DNA of 64,000 nt. Origin: Stichopus chloronotus (Eukaryota; Echinodermata; Holothuroidea; Aspidochirotida; Stichopodidae). Every line of letters starts with the position of its first letter. The stretch's first letter is position 1. The stretch covers positions 16,074,274 to 16,138,273 of the forward strand of contig CM037849.1 in the NCBI GenBank assembly GCA_021234535.1. The letters run 5' to 3'. Shown in pieces: positions 12,967 to 25,312 of the stretch. The translations under genes were made by a program, and so were the position numbers. The notes under the pieces were generated by a model, which saw only the letters and a program-made list of their open reading frames with translations, was not told the origin of the DNA and did not search any database.

Positions 12967-15900
12967 ATGGGCCGGTTTCAAGATAGGCAAATTTGGCAAA
13001 GCGTTATGAAGTTCATCGTCTTGTGGATTTCTCTCTGGTGTAAAACGGTAAGTCTTGTATTCTCACCTCTTGTAGAAATAGCTTAAAATACAAAGAAATA
13101 ATATTTACAAACCCTAAATTTTAATGCATTGTTCTAATGTTCATAATGATATATTTCTACGAAGTTTGTCAATTGTTAAAGTTTATGTCTTCGTTGGGGA
13201 ATGTTTAAAGAAAATTATTTTATCGTATATCACTACTTATGATAGCAATGAAGTTACAATCATCCTGTACAGAAAGGATTGTTGATGAGATATATCATAG
13301 CATTACATTGTCAAATAAAATCCGCAGTTTAAATATATCCGGTCTTAAAAAATAAACTGAACATTTAATGTGTTTTTAATTGTCTTACACAACTACTTTA
13401 AACTAATAATTCATTTGTCTCATTTCGTTATCAGTAACCATGATTCAAGGACGCATGATAATCTTTAGTTACGGAAAGTTTTTCATATTTTTTATCGTCT
13501 AGAAGGACTGTGAATAAATAAAATAGTTCAATGTAACGTGCATTTAACTTTCGTTTTGTGAACTTATTTTGAAAAAAAAGTAACTACTTACATGAAACAT
13601 ATATACATGTATATTCACCTGATTGAGATTATTTACTAACAATTTTCAGCAAATGTGTCATTTTATTTCCTGTTGCCGTTCCGTATAAAATAATCGTTTA
13701 ACTTTAAATCTATGAGGAGTTACAAGATAAAAGTGAAGAAATAGTACAAGGGGAAGAAAGGCAAACTTTATCGTCATTGTTGTGTCAAGTCGAAGCTAAA
13801 TGTTTCTAAAGTACATTCCTGAGCAAAGGTGAACAAGTTCCAATTTAGCAAAGGTGTAATAATGAGCCATCGAAGTACACAACCCTACTAAAATCAAATT
13901 AGGATCGTTAATGTGTATTAACTTGGTTATTAATAATTAACTCAATACTCGGAATATATTACGTTGTGATTCTATAGTCAAAATTTAATGAGTCAAAATG
14001 TAATGAAAATCTTAAAGGAACGTTATTGATTTAAGACTGTTAGTTAATGTGGATTGTCGTGTGGAAGAGCACCGAATAACCAACATAATGTAACAACGAC
14101 CTAGATTTGTCGGTACTTAACAGTTTTTTTTTTGTTCATTTCGATATGCACTCACTGATTCTCGACATTAAATTTTATTAAATGTAGTAGCCGTAAATTT
14201 CTGCAGGAATTCCTTTTACTTCACACCAGAAATGCTTCAACAAAGGAAACAAATCAAGAGTGAATATTGATGTTACCTATTTCAAAACTTAGTATAGAAC
14301 CAACCGAGTACTCCACCTCAACATTTTTAGCTGCACAGAAGTAGTAAGAACAAAATCAAGTAATGTATTTCATATTCCACATTTCCTCTCATGACCTATA
14401 TTATAAAACTGACTTTTAAGTGATGGTATTAATTACTCATTGTAGGTACTCAGAATTTTCTTGATAAATTTAATAATCTAAATCTGCAAAAAGCAAACGT
14501 TGATTGTTAAAATGTGAAAAACAAAGATTTTGTTCTACCGAAGACAGTGTGCACCACTACTTTCTGCTCACTGTGAGCTTTAGGATACAATACTTGAAAG
14601 GGTTAAATGTATTCTATTGGTTAAAAGCAATAGTAGCTACTAATCAAGTTTAATATATCTCATCTACTGTGACAATATATCAACGTACTTATTATCTTAA
14701 CAAGCATACGAAATCAAGACAAAGAAACTTCAGTTGCTAAATCTCTTACTTTGCATGGTGAAATAGGCCACGGTCATACTTTCCTATTTACGCCCCTTGT
14801 ATTTCTCTTCTCACTGAGGACAATGTAAGTTTCATATATGTACTTTTCTCTCAAACTGCCTTTAGAGAGATGTTCTTTTCAAATGCAGGTGTATTGAAAG
14901 TTATCTGCCCTTACGTAGTTAAACGTCTAAAACAAATATATCACGTGAAGAAGTTTCAGGCACAATATTTAATATTCCAAGCAAATAATTTGAAGAAACT
15001 ACCCTAAGAAATCATAACAACCCTTGCCAGGTTCAGTCTAAGCAGATGCGTTGCTACATCTTTCGATAGTTTTATTTCTAATCTCAGAAACTATTTTCTT
15101 TCTACTTGTTTCTTCGTAATGAGCATCCTCAGTCGATAATGTTTCAATATCTGTTATTTTCTTAGCAAACCAGTATTTTCCAACGTATGAAATATCATTG
15201 TTCCTACAAATTCTACTGTTTTATTCATATCAGATTTACATTGTTTCAAAGATAATATTGCACACATATAATCAATATGGTGACCATAGATCTTCATGAA
15301 ATTATCGTTTGAAATCACAAGTAGCAGAATTGTTGAAGATGAATATGCTCGTTAACAGTATCCCTTGTTTCACATTCAATAACGTACCGAGTAAAATAAA
15401 AGACCGATCATCCTTAATTTCAATCGACTCGATTTCCATTGTTTCTATTGCTATTCAGAGTGCATCAATCAAAAAGATCCAAAGGACGTTGAAAATGTAA
15501 TGTTTTTTTCTAACATGTGAAAGGTTGCAGCATTGATTCTCTGTCTTCATTTAGTTGATGAAATCACCCACCATCTGTAATCGTGAAATTTATTTAGTTT
15601 GTTGATATACGTCGATATGTTGCCACTTTTACAATGTATTAAAGAGGGTTTTTTCTTTGCAAAATATTGCATTGCACTTGCCTGGGACGAGATTGGGGGA
15701 GGCTACTTGATAATTCATATGCAATAGTCAGAGACAACTGTGAGGCATGTAGTTGTTAGAAAACTGATTGAAATACGACATTGTTTATTTTAATTTCCAA
15801 CCTTAAATACTCGTAACACATTTGCTGTTGTTAAAGAAATTCAAGTATACCGTTACGGAATACTTCTTGTTTTACGTAACACATCTGAATGCATATTCAG

Positions 15901-18106
15901 TGTCTCATCAAGAAAATTATAAAAAAAGTAAAATGAGATAGATCTAATCCGGTGTAATAAAATTTCTTTGAACAGATCAGTGGCGAGACAACAAGTGTGT
16001 CTTCCGGTAAGTGACATTTATAACATTACCTCTCAATATCGAGATACTTTTATGAGAGAATCATTGAGAAATCTATAAGTCTCATGTTAAATGGTAGGCT
16101 TCATGTATTTAGATCGGAAGCCGTAAGTTAAAAAAAAAAAACTCATATATCATACCTGATATGGGCGGCAGTGTTAAAATTAAAATGATTAATCAAGACA
16201 GTTTTATCTGGAAAATGATTACAAAAATGTGAACATGTCTTAACTGTTAACTTCAATAATGAATGTAAAAAAACAATCACTATAGGTACCATTACCCTTA
16301 AAATGAATAATTATTTTTAATGATGAAATGGCTGATTTAAATTTTATCTTTGGTTGGAATTTTATGATTGGTTGCAAGAATTTAAGAAGAATTTAATCGT
16401 TTAGCCTTAGCACAAAAGGCTAAAAACTCTTTAGCATCATGATAATTTTTTTTGACAAGGCAGTGTCCTGAACGAGTTTTGTGTGTTCGCGTTTCTCTAT
16501 AGGCTCATCCTATTTTCTATTTCAACAACCTGAGTATCCGAAAGATTGTAAGGAAGTACTGATGAGGTGTGAGTCCACAAACAATACATCTGGAGTGTAC
16601 ACCATTAAACCTGAAGGATACCCAGAACCTTTTGAGGTTTACTGTAACAACGGACTTGGTATTGGTGGATGGGCTGTAAGTAATTCTTATGCTTTATGAT
16701 ACATGATAATATATTTGAATGAGGAAAGAGGTTATAGACAAATCTCACACGAAGAAGCAATTTAGCTAGGAAGTTGATTTAATACAGCCCTATTAACGAT
16801 CAAAAAGGTGTTGGTCTCAACTTATCCACTTACTCTGCAGGTATTACAACGGAGAATTAAAGGATCGATAAGTTTTAATCGAACTTGGGCGGACTTCAAA
16901 AACGGCTTTGGGTTTCTTGGATCAGAATTTTGGCTGGGAAATGATAAGATGGCTTTCTTGACCAATCAAAAGAATTACGAACTACGACTAGACTTTCAGA
17001 ATGATGCAGGGCAATCGTATTACACAAGTTATAAAAGCTTCAGGATCTCAGACGAGCGGGGAGGATATTTACTATCAAGTCTGAAATCTTACAGAGGAAC
17101 CGCAGGTAAATACTTTATATGTTCCAATGAGAATTAAACCAAGCGGTGCTACGATATGTCTATCTGGAATGCAAAACAATCTATCACATACTATTTGTTC
17201 TATTCAAAGGCACTTTTTGTAATTGACAGACCCAAAATGTGCTTAAAGTCCGATTATTATGCTCACTTGTCTCATAGTTAATGCCATGTTTAAGTTTTAT
17301 TCTAGAATTTAAATTTCAGAAATTCCCTTCTTCCATTAGAATCATATCTTGAATGGTGTCCAGCCAATGAAGTGTTTTCCAATCAAACATGTAAAGAACC
17401 TGCGAGGATCCAGATACCTGTATTTCTGGAACCTTTGATGGTGATGAAAAATGCGTTTGCATCGGTAATTTCAAAATAAATGAAGGAACCTGCATTCCCA
17501 ACGATCAATGTGCCTGTTTTATTGCTGATATGGGAGATGTATTACAGGTAAAGTTTGTTTTCCTCTTTCTTTGGGTATGTGTTTTCCAGTGTGGGTGTTG
17601 ACTTACAATCAAAAGTTAAAGATATAAGTAATCATATGTAGAACATTCATGTGCACTGAGCTAACATTCATTGACTCTATCATTACAGTACCTTCGATTA
17701 ATGTATTTCACTTATTAACGTTTCTAATTTTAGAATGGCCAATCGTACGTCAATTTAAACTGCACCAGACGATCAAATTGTAGTAACAACCGACTCAGTG
17801 TAGAAGAAGATTACCGATGTAGTGATGACGCAACCTGTTATGAGAGAAACAGTGTGCGCAGATGTTACTGTAATAATGGCTATGAAGGTGATGGGGTCAC
17901 GTGTACTCGAAATGATTGGAAGGATTGCCATGAACTGTATCTTGAAGGTACTCACAATGACGGCACCTACACCATCTACCCTGATGGGTACCCCGGAGGT
18001 GTTCAGGTTTACTGTGAGATGGAAAGTAACGGAGGAGGATGGACGGTGAGCATGTTATTAGCACAAACAAGAACGGTTAGGTTAATATAGTACCATGTAT
18101 GTATTC

Positions 18107-18146
<40 letters not shown>

Positions 18147-20500
18147 CTTGATTGGATAAGTCTTCGTCCTCCTGCAATAGAAATAATACCTAAACGGAAG
18201 TATCGGGCTGAAAATGCTGTTTCAATTTTCAGATATGGAAATTTCTTTGAAATACCAGGCAAAAAAATGGAATGAGCCTTTACCTTCTTCACTTAATTCA
18301 TGACGTTCTTTTTATTATCTTAGTAGATTTTCCAACGGCACTCAGGAAACACCGTTGATTTTTACCGATTTTGGTCGGAATACAAGGATGGATTTGGTGA
18401 CGTTAGTCAGGACCACTGGCTAGGTAACAAATACATCCACGCCATAACAAATCAGAAAATCTACCGATTGCGCTTAGATCTAACGGATTCTACATACACG
18501 TCGAGATATGCACTTCATTCTACCTTCAGCATAAGCGACGAGGCAGATAACTATCGATTGTCCGTTGGTTCATACAGTGGAAACACAGGTTAGTAGATGG
18601 AAAAGTAAAGACTGTCTTTCACTCAAGGCACTGTATAGAAAACATTACTTCAACATACTAATTTTTCTCTATAGATAATTATCTCAGAACATTTAGATTA
18701 TATCGAGATAATGAAACATCTCAAGGACAAATTAACTATATTGACATAATTTATTACACTGAGATAAGTATCCTGCGATCCTTGGATAATTAATTGTCTA
18801 CGAGTATTTCATTATCTCGAGATTATTTAGTATCAAGAGAAAATTATTATCTTGCGATAATTATTCCAATGTAGTAAGAGCACCTTGACATATTTCGGGA
18901 TAGTTTATTATCTTTAGATAATAAAATGTACCGCGTATATTCTCTTTGCATCAGTTTAAGATATTCCTTAAAAACCAATACCCCTAACAAAGAAACTTCC
19001 TTATGGCCCTTCATGGGGTCCGCAAATTTTGGTGTACGACAGCAAACTGTACTATTATCATATTAAAAGTTTTTCAAAATTTTGCTATTTACTGGCTCAA
19101 CTCATAATAGACGAAACAAGCTATGAAACTACCATATCTTCTTTTGGCCTTAATAGCTTATTTTGGTCTTAATAATTGTCATATTACCAAAAGAAACGTT
19201 ATGGCTTAAGACATTTCTTGTGGCTATTTGCACTAAATTCTGGTCTATTGAACGGGGAAACCATTTCCACTTGTTTTCTTTCTTTTGTTTTACTAAAGGA
19301 ACGAAAAAAGTAAGTCTACTTTTATCGTAATTAATACTCTAAACAGTGAAATTATGTCTAGGAGGAACGTGGCCGAGAAGTTTTTTTTTTTTTAGATTGG
19401 CATCAAATGGAAGAGAAAGTTAGTGAACATCAAAGGCTTTTTTATTTTCATCAAACAGCACATATTGCTATAATAGAAAGAAAAACCAAACCACCTACGA
19501 ACAAGTCCGAAATGAAACAAAAAGAGAAAAAGAAAAAAAAAACACCGCCTGTCACAACACTTCTACCTTGCACCCAACCCTCCCACAAAAAAAAAAAAAA
19601 AAGTTCAAGAGTTGAGCCCTATGCCGAAAGCAGATAAAATTGTGGTAAATGAGTTATGTATGGTCATTCTCAAAGATCCACGTCCATGTAAATAAAAATG
19701 AATCTCCCTCCCCTTTTAATAAAATTGTACGGAAATTGGAACTCATCACAAAAGAGTGTATTAGCAACGAACGGAGATTGCATAACGTTACGTAATGTTG
19801 AAAACATGTGATGAGATAAAATACACCTACCGAATACATCACCTACAAAATGAACAGCAAATCACGTTATCTAAGCGTCTAAAATGAAATGTGATGGGTT
19901 GTGCCTGGTTTGGTATAAGCAGATATCTGTTCTTTTGTTGCATTCATAGGAATCGCAATTACGTCAAGTGTAAGACCCGAGTTAGCAGTAATTTGCCATG
20001 CTTTATAACATAAGCACGGTATGTAATGTGATATAACTGTTATCATAAATCGTTCTTTTTAAAACTGCTTTTCATCGGTGATCTTGTTTAAATGGAAGTT
20101 GCAATTCCAGCCAATGATCGAAGTCCTTTATACCATATCAATTGTAGGGGATAACGCAATGGGTTATAGTAACAATAAAGAGTTCAGTACGAGAGACCGG
20201 GATAACGATAGATGGAATCTTTACGACTGTGCTGACAGACATCGGGGAGGCTGGTGGTTTTACAACTACTGGCGTTGTAGAGATTATAACTCTGAATCTA
20301 CCTGTCGGTCTTACTGTCCGTCTGGAGAGTATCATTGCTATGCCTTTGCTGATGGGAGTGCCAACTGCGCTGCTTGCGCCCGCGCTCATCTCAACGGAGA
20401 CTACGACGGATCAACGAGAGGAAGGAACTTCTATTGGAATAGTCTTACTGGACATGACTGCCTCATCAAATTCTCAGAAATGAAAATCCGACCTGCGTAA
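12967..20500 (+). CDS. Gene B: secreted half-FReD / TIL / EGF-like / FReD protein
   Basis: Eight exons with matching phases: 12967-13047, 15976-16006, 16503-16675, 16841-17105, 17340-17547, 17734-18045, 18327-18588 and 20148-20500. The start ATG opens a hydrophobic leader (VMKFIVLWISLW) typical of a signal peptide. Next come an N-terminal and mid FReD without its C-terminal part, a TIL-type exon, a TILa/EGF-like exon that runs into a second FReD, and a FReD C-terminal exon ending MKIRPA-TAA. All junctions are GT-AG. Exon 5 is one base short, so the full-length chain breaks frame there; with that base present the protein would be about 561 residues. Skipping exons 5-7 keeps frame and gives a 300-residue single-FReD product. 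Intron 1 (13048-15975) holds nothing recognisable. Family knowledge suggests an extracellular, lectin-like recognition role. Confidence 0.8.
16503..17105 (+). CDS. Gene B exons 3-4: first FReD, N-terminal and middle parts only
   Basis: Exon 3 (16503-16675) encodes YPKDCKEVLMRC, NTSGVYTIKPEGYPEPFEVY and GIGGWA. Exon 4 (16841-17105) encodes FNRTWADFKNGFGFLGSEFW, GNDKMAFLTNQKNYELRLDF and FRISDERGGY, then SLKSYRGTAG. These are the usual first two thirds of a FReD. The C-terminal part with the calcium site and GGWWY does not follow; the next exon is TIL-like. Exon 4 ends in phase 1, the same phase that precedes the C-terminal FReD exon 8. Confidence 0.85.
17340..17547 (+). CDS. Gene B exon 5: TIL (trypsin-inhibitor-like) Cys-rich exon with a one-base deletion
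   Basis: With acceptor TTCCATTAG and the phase from exon 4, the exon reads WCPANEVFSNQTCKEP. It then loses frame at about 17399-17402 (GAACC|TGCGAGG). In the +1-shifted frame it continues EDPDTCISGTFDGDEKCVC and INEGTCIPNDQCAC up to the donor at 17548. The cysteine spacing matches TIL domains, including the CPANEVF start. The exon is 208 nt; 209 would keep frame with exon 6. TIL domains occur in protease inhibitors and in mucin/VWF-type proteins. The deletion may be a genuine mutation or an assembly error. Confidence 0.75.
17734..18045 (+). CDS. Gene B exon 6: TILa/EGF-like module joined to the start of the second FReD
   Basis: A phase-0 exon. It encodes NGQSYVNLNCTRRSNC and then an EGF-like segment with CSDDATC and CYCNNGYEGDGVTC. 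The second FReD begins with WKDCHELYLEGTHNDGTYTI and continues to GGVQVYCEMESNGGGWT. The same order, including C-Y-C-x-N-G-Y-x-G-D-G, occurs in gene C at 63735-64000, which supports the module as real. Confidence 0.85.
18106..18147. repeat. (AT)n microsatellite
   Basis: An AT dinucleotide run with one GT interruption in gene B intron 6. Confidence 0.9.
18327..18588 (+). CDS. Gene B exon 7: middle part of the second FReD
   Basis: Acceptor TAGTAG; the second AG keeps the exon open and in phase 0. It encodes VDFYRFWSEYKDGFGDVSQ, HWLGNKYIHAITNQKIYRLR and FSISDEADNYRLSVGSYSGN, ending phase 1. It is the paralogue of exon 4 with clearly different residues, so it is not a recent duplication. Confidence 0.88.
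18672..18925. repeat. GATAAT/ATTATC-rich palindromic segment
   Basis: Repeated GATAAT and ATTATC words in both orientations, for example TATCGAGATAATG, ATTATCTCGAG and TTATCTTTAGATAATA, in gene B intron 7. It is probably a degenerate inverted-repeat element. The words also match WGATAR factor sites, but nothing shows regulatory use. Confidence 0.5.
20148..20500 (+). CDS. Gene B exon 8: C-terminal FReD exon with a 38-residue Cys-containing insertion
   Basis: Enters in phase with exons 4 and 7, completing GDNAMG. Visible landmarks are FSTRDRDNDRW (calcium site), DCADRHRGGWWF, CARAHLNGDY, FYWNSLTGHDC and a final MKIRPA. Between GGWWF and CARAHLNG lie about 38 residues with five cysteines (WRCRDYN, STCRSYC, YHCYAF, NCAA). 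The insertion sits at the same position as gene A's but is half as long. Both copies share an HCY-x-F word, so the insertion is ancestral and then diverged. Poly(A) signal candidate at 20687-20692. Confidence 0.88.
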
Positions 20501-20686
20501 GACGAGTCGACGTTAAAGCGCAGTCGCAAAAAGGGTATAATCTAGTTGAAGTTAATAGTAGTGCAAATTACTATTGCAATTAAACAACATGAAACGTGAA
20601 TGTATTGAAACCATTAATCAATCTGATGAGGATGAATATTCAATAATACATATGTATCGCAATAGAAAAATGTGACGACAAACTTA

Positions 20687-20692
20687 AATAAA
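20687..20692 (+). promoter_or_regulatory. Candidate poly(A) signal of gene B
   Basis: AATAAA 187 nt after the stop codon, in an AT-rich 3' region. Confidence 0.5.
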
Positions 20693-21254
20693 AAGAAATG
20701 TCATGTTTACTTGTTTAATATTTTAGCAACATTGCACATCTATTAGCGGAGTGGCCAATCCGAATGAAGGGTGTGTGTTTGTGGGGGGGGGGGGGTACAG
20801 GGAGTCGAATGGTGACACACTTAAGCACACTGAGTCGATTTAGCTGAAGAAAAGGATATCCTCTTTTCTAAACATTTTAACGTAATACAAATAAGAGTAT
20901 CAGATATGCGTTCCCAACTTTACGGGTCGATCTGCCTTTTTCTTCAATTACCTGTGTGTACATTTTTGTTTTAAAAAAAATGTAAATACAAGCCTGCTTC
21001 TATTGTTAATCCGGGATACGTACAAAACTAAATACAAGAAAACTGGGGACATCTGCAAATTGTTGATATCCCCAATTACGTGAGGAAAATTCCATGTCCC
21101 CGTTTTGTGCCTTGCACACTGGTTCGCTTGTGTGTGGGAGGGGGGGGGGAGGGTATCGGCTCTGAAATGAATATTCAAGGCAAGAGAAATGGTAACTATA
21201 ACTCTTTTCCATAAAATGGTGTTATCCTCATTAATTGAGGAATTGCAGACATGA

Positions 21255-22400
21255 GATGCCTATATTTCAAGGCTGGGTATATGCAATCCAAGGCACTCGG
21301 AAAGTGACTCTGCCGCCTATTGCAGATGGGGGGAGGGTTGCTCCGTTTAGATAGTCCGGTTAATTAGTAACAAATAAAATTCAGGCAAAAAACTCTTCCC
21401 TTTAATTTGTAGGAGCCTGTAAGACTATGTTCTCAGATCATCTTCCGAACCTATGTCCCACTTTCATTCTAGGGAAATGTGGTAACCAATGACTTCCATT
21501 ATTCCATCTGATGGATGTAACTAGGCATAAATACTCTTTAAGGGATTTTCCTGACGGTATTGAGTATTTTTTTTTTAGTATTTTTTTGTTAAGAATTCGT
21601 TTTTAGGCTACCATTGTGAGAATCTCATGAGGACAGTTGAGATTTATTTCAATTTCCTTGGGGGATTTCATGATTTCCCTATTAAAGTGGCAAGATATTA
21701 CCAGTGGCGCCATCACGCGGAACGTGCCCCTCCCCATCACATTTTGACCCACCAAGTAACTTGACTTGCAAATATCTTTAAGCTACATTTATCTGCAAGG
21801 TGTGGAGTGAGACGTAAAATATAGAAAAAAAATGGGTTAGAAAATGCCATTTTCTGTGATCTGAATGGTGTAGGTGTTTCAGCCGCAGCCGCATAGACAA
21901 AACACGATATAGTTGGTGGAAATATTAAAAGAAAAAAATACAGTTTTCTTAGATTGATATTTGTCCCACTGATTGCGAGATGGCATACTTGAGATCTAAA
22001 TTTCATGAGCAGGACACCACAGAAGTACCTTTTCAGGCCATCTGAGCGTTTATAAAACCAAAATGGTCCATAATCTATATGCTTTAGCGATGACTCACGG
22101 TGGCGCTCCTCTTAGATAGTATATGAAAAACATTTAAGGCAAGTTTTTGATGGCTTTTTCCTATCCTTATAAGACTTTTTTTTTTAAGGTTTTCCTAACA
22201 ATTGGAGCCGAAGGAGTCGAACAAGAGAAACGCAATGTAAGTGGAAATATCCTTGACAAAAAAAAATCAGTCCAAATTATTACCATTTATTCATACATTG
22301 AAGCTTTTCCTTATTAATTTAGAGACATGACGTTGTTTCGAAACTGGGTACATGCAGCTTAGAACACCCGGAGAGAGACGTTTCCAGCCACCTGCCGGTT
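21255..22400. repeat. Pair of diverged repeats about 1.07 kb apart
   Basis: GGCTGGGTATATGCAATCCA (about 21270) and AACTGGGTACATGCAGCTTA (about 22339) are each followed by a CAC-x-CGGA-AG-GAC and a CCGCCT/CCACCTGC word. They look like two copies of one dispersed element. I cannot define the ends. Confidence 0.4.
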
Positions 22401-25312
22401 CTTTTAAAATCCAAAGCTGTGCTTGAAAGCTCCTCGCCAACCGATCCTTTAGATTTTCATGCACGCGGTGTCAGCGAAGTCGTTTCGCAGTAATGCAGAA
22501 ACCACCGCCCCCCTTCCCCTTCTCTGCGAAAAGTCCTGCCTACGCGTCTGATCTGTCCTATCACAGATGTAGGACAATATGTCCCCCCGTCGCTAGACTC
22601 TTGAGACGTCCATGGGGGTTACTTGGGGTGGGCTGGTTAGATGGTTCCAGCTGACTTGTCCTAAGTCGAGATCACCAATTAACTGATTCAGCGTAATGTA
22701 CGGAGAAATGGTGTAATCAAACGTACCAAATGCAGAAAAAAAAAAAAGAGAAATGTCACAAACATTTTCAATGTGAATAATTGTGGCACTGCTTATACAT
22801 TTGCTTTTTCACTTAAATTCGTATGATTTAAACATTGAATTACGTTTTGTGGCAGCTGGAGGAAAATTTATATGAGAAATATGTGATCCGTGTCGTCAAG
22901 AATGCACCATTTAAGTCGCTTTAACTTCGAACGCCTACAATTAAAGTCTTCTGTAGCCGCGGCTGGATACGAAAGGTTTCACACAAGCAGGCACATACGT
23001 TAAACTTCCTCCTTCCCCTAAATGGATGATTAATGCAGGCGAAAAGAGAATGAACAAGAAGAAGGAAGAGGAAGAATGACAAAGAGAAGGTATAGGAAAA
23101 AACACGAGGCCTAATTCAAGGGACCTCTTACTCCTTTGAATGATGACGGTGTTTAATATCCATATCATTCAAACATCACAATTCAAGGTCACCGTAGTAT
23201 TTCAGTCTTCCCATTGGAGGCAATTTATCGTGCAGATTTTGTAGCGAAACGCCCAATAACATCAAGGAAAGAGATCTGAATACAAGAAAATATTGACGAA
23301 TCATTTACCGGAGTTTACTTGCTGAACCTTGGAAGGACGATTTTCGAAGATATATGAAATGCATTTTTATGCAAATTTTTCTGGTACATTCCGATCCAAG
23401 GAATTATGGTTGGGATCCGCTTAGAAAGTATTTCCGTCGGTATGTCACTGTCAAATTGTTTATAAACGACGTTAGGCTATGTCTTCTTCCAGAGGCCCCC
23501 TCATTCATGCCCCTCCTCCCCCCCCCCCCCCTGGTAACAAAATTATCAGCTATATGCTCCTGGAGCCATGTACTTCTGGTCTGTTGACCCCAGTCATTGA
23601 AGGTACAGCCGATTAATTTTAACCGGTCGATCACCTTCATTGGGTGTTCTCTGAAATTAAAGCATTTCATTTAACCCTTAATCCATTAGCAATTTAAATG
23701 GGGTAAGCGGTTCAACATTATCAAATAAAAAAAGGCAATGCAGGATGAGATTAGACATTTTTTATTTGGAGGAGGGGAAACGCAGGGGCCAAATTTAAGC
23801 TTGTTTCATGCACAAGGGCTGAAGCATTTCAAGCAACAACAAAAAAAAAAAAATGAAACTTGACTTATTTTTAAGTTGTAGAATTGAAATTCAAGTAGTA
23901 GAATTGATATAGTACTTACTAAATAGTAATATGGCAGAATATCGGCAATGGCTTTAGTTTGCATTGACAACCAAAAATTTTGGGGATTTATTTCAGGGCT
24001 AGGATTGGAAAAAAGAGGAAAATATTGTTTCTAGAATAAGCGTTAACCTTAACATCAGAGGCAGTTCAGCTGACAGTTCGAGGAGGCACAAGGCCAATGC
24101 GTCCTGCATGAAATAAATATGGCGAGCGTTCTTCTCGGGATTCTATCCCTTAGCCACATAGGCCTACTCGTATACTACGTATGAGCAACAGGCGCACGTG
24201 TGGCCGATCCAAACCTCCAATCAACAATTTCACACCATTATGAACACGTTTATTGTTTCACTTGTATTGCTATTGCTACACTGTTTGTCTTAGTTTTCAG
24301 TGTCATTAGAAGACCACACTCGTGAAACCCGGCTGTTTTAAAGGCGCCCCCCACCCTCAGCTTAGTCCGTCAACTTATTATCTGTCCCTTCTCTCTCGGC
24401 TTTTTTTATTTGCGTTTTTTTTTGTTCTTTTTTGTTTTTAAAGACAAAAACTCATCACCCCAGACAGTTTCAATTCTCCCAACCACCTACCTCTAGTCCC
24501 TTCCTCAGCCTGTCTCAAATTCCTCCACATGTGTAATCAAAACAATGGATCCCTGTGTACGGTGTGTAATACGAGCTGCTCTGCATCTTTCGAATTTGCT
24601 GTCAATCTAAAAGTATTGTAACTTAGAACCAGTTGAGAATTTTGCTTTCTGTGGAGGTAAAAATATAGCTTAGGGTGATGCAACACAGCTTCTAACTCTT
24701 CTTTATTTTTCAGTATCATCGATCGCATCCTTAAAATTTCTGTGGGGAGGCTCTCTTCCCCTTCCCACGGCCGCTGGCCCCGTCATTGCTTATTTGTTCT
24801 TATTTTGCTTGTATGCGCTTATCAATTACAGTAGGCCTGTCTGTGTTAAGGGAGTACTACCGCCTTCCTGTCTTTATGGAAAACCTTCCATCACAATTGT
24901 ACAAGTAGGCTCTTACTTTATTGTTCAAAGTGCGATGAAGCAAATAATTAAACAAAATAAACGAAAAACAGTGTTTTTTTTCAAGAAGAAACTCTTGTTT
25001 TCCACGGAAAAGCAGAATTAAGAAAAATAGTTTTCTGTTGACAAACGCTGCTGTTATCTACGTAGCTATATAGGCTAATTTCGTGGATAAGCAGAGTTTA
25101 TCTATCGGAATTACTGCACACTAGGCTTCCCATAGTCGGAACCGTGCTACGATCCAAACGTAATCGCAGTACATTTTCTCGGTCTGTCGGTAGAATTAAT
25201 TGGAAAGCTAGGTAGCTGAGCTGAGGCAGACTTACCGAATTACCATATCCTACTGTGGGAAGACGTCAGACCTTCCCTAATGACTTGTTAATGTTTTAGA
25301 AAAAGTTACATT

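Larger units (their letters stand above)
20501..25312. other. Intergenic sequence between gene B and FAM91A1
   Basis: No exon recognised. It holds G runs near 20783 and 21139, a poly(C) run near 23518-23531 and a diverged repeat pair at about 21255 and 22330. The part just before 25313 should include the FAM91A1 promoter and 5' UTR, which I cannot delimit. Confidence 0.45.
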
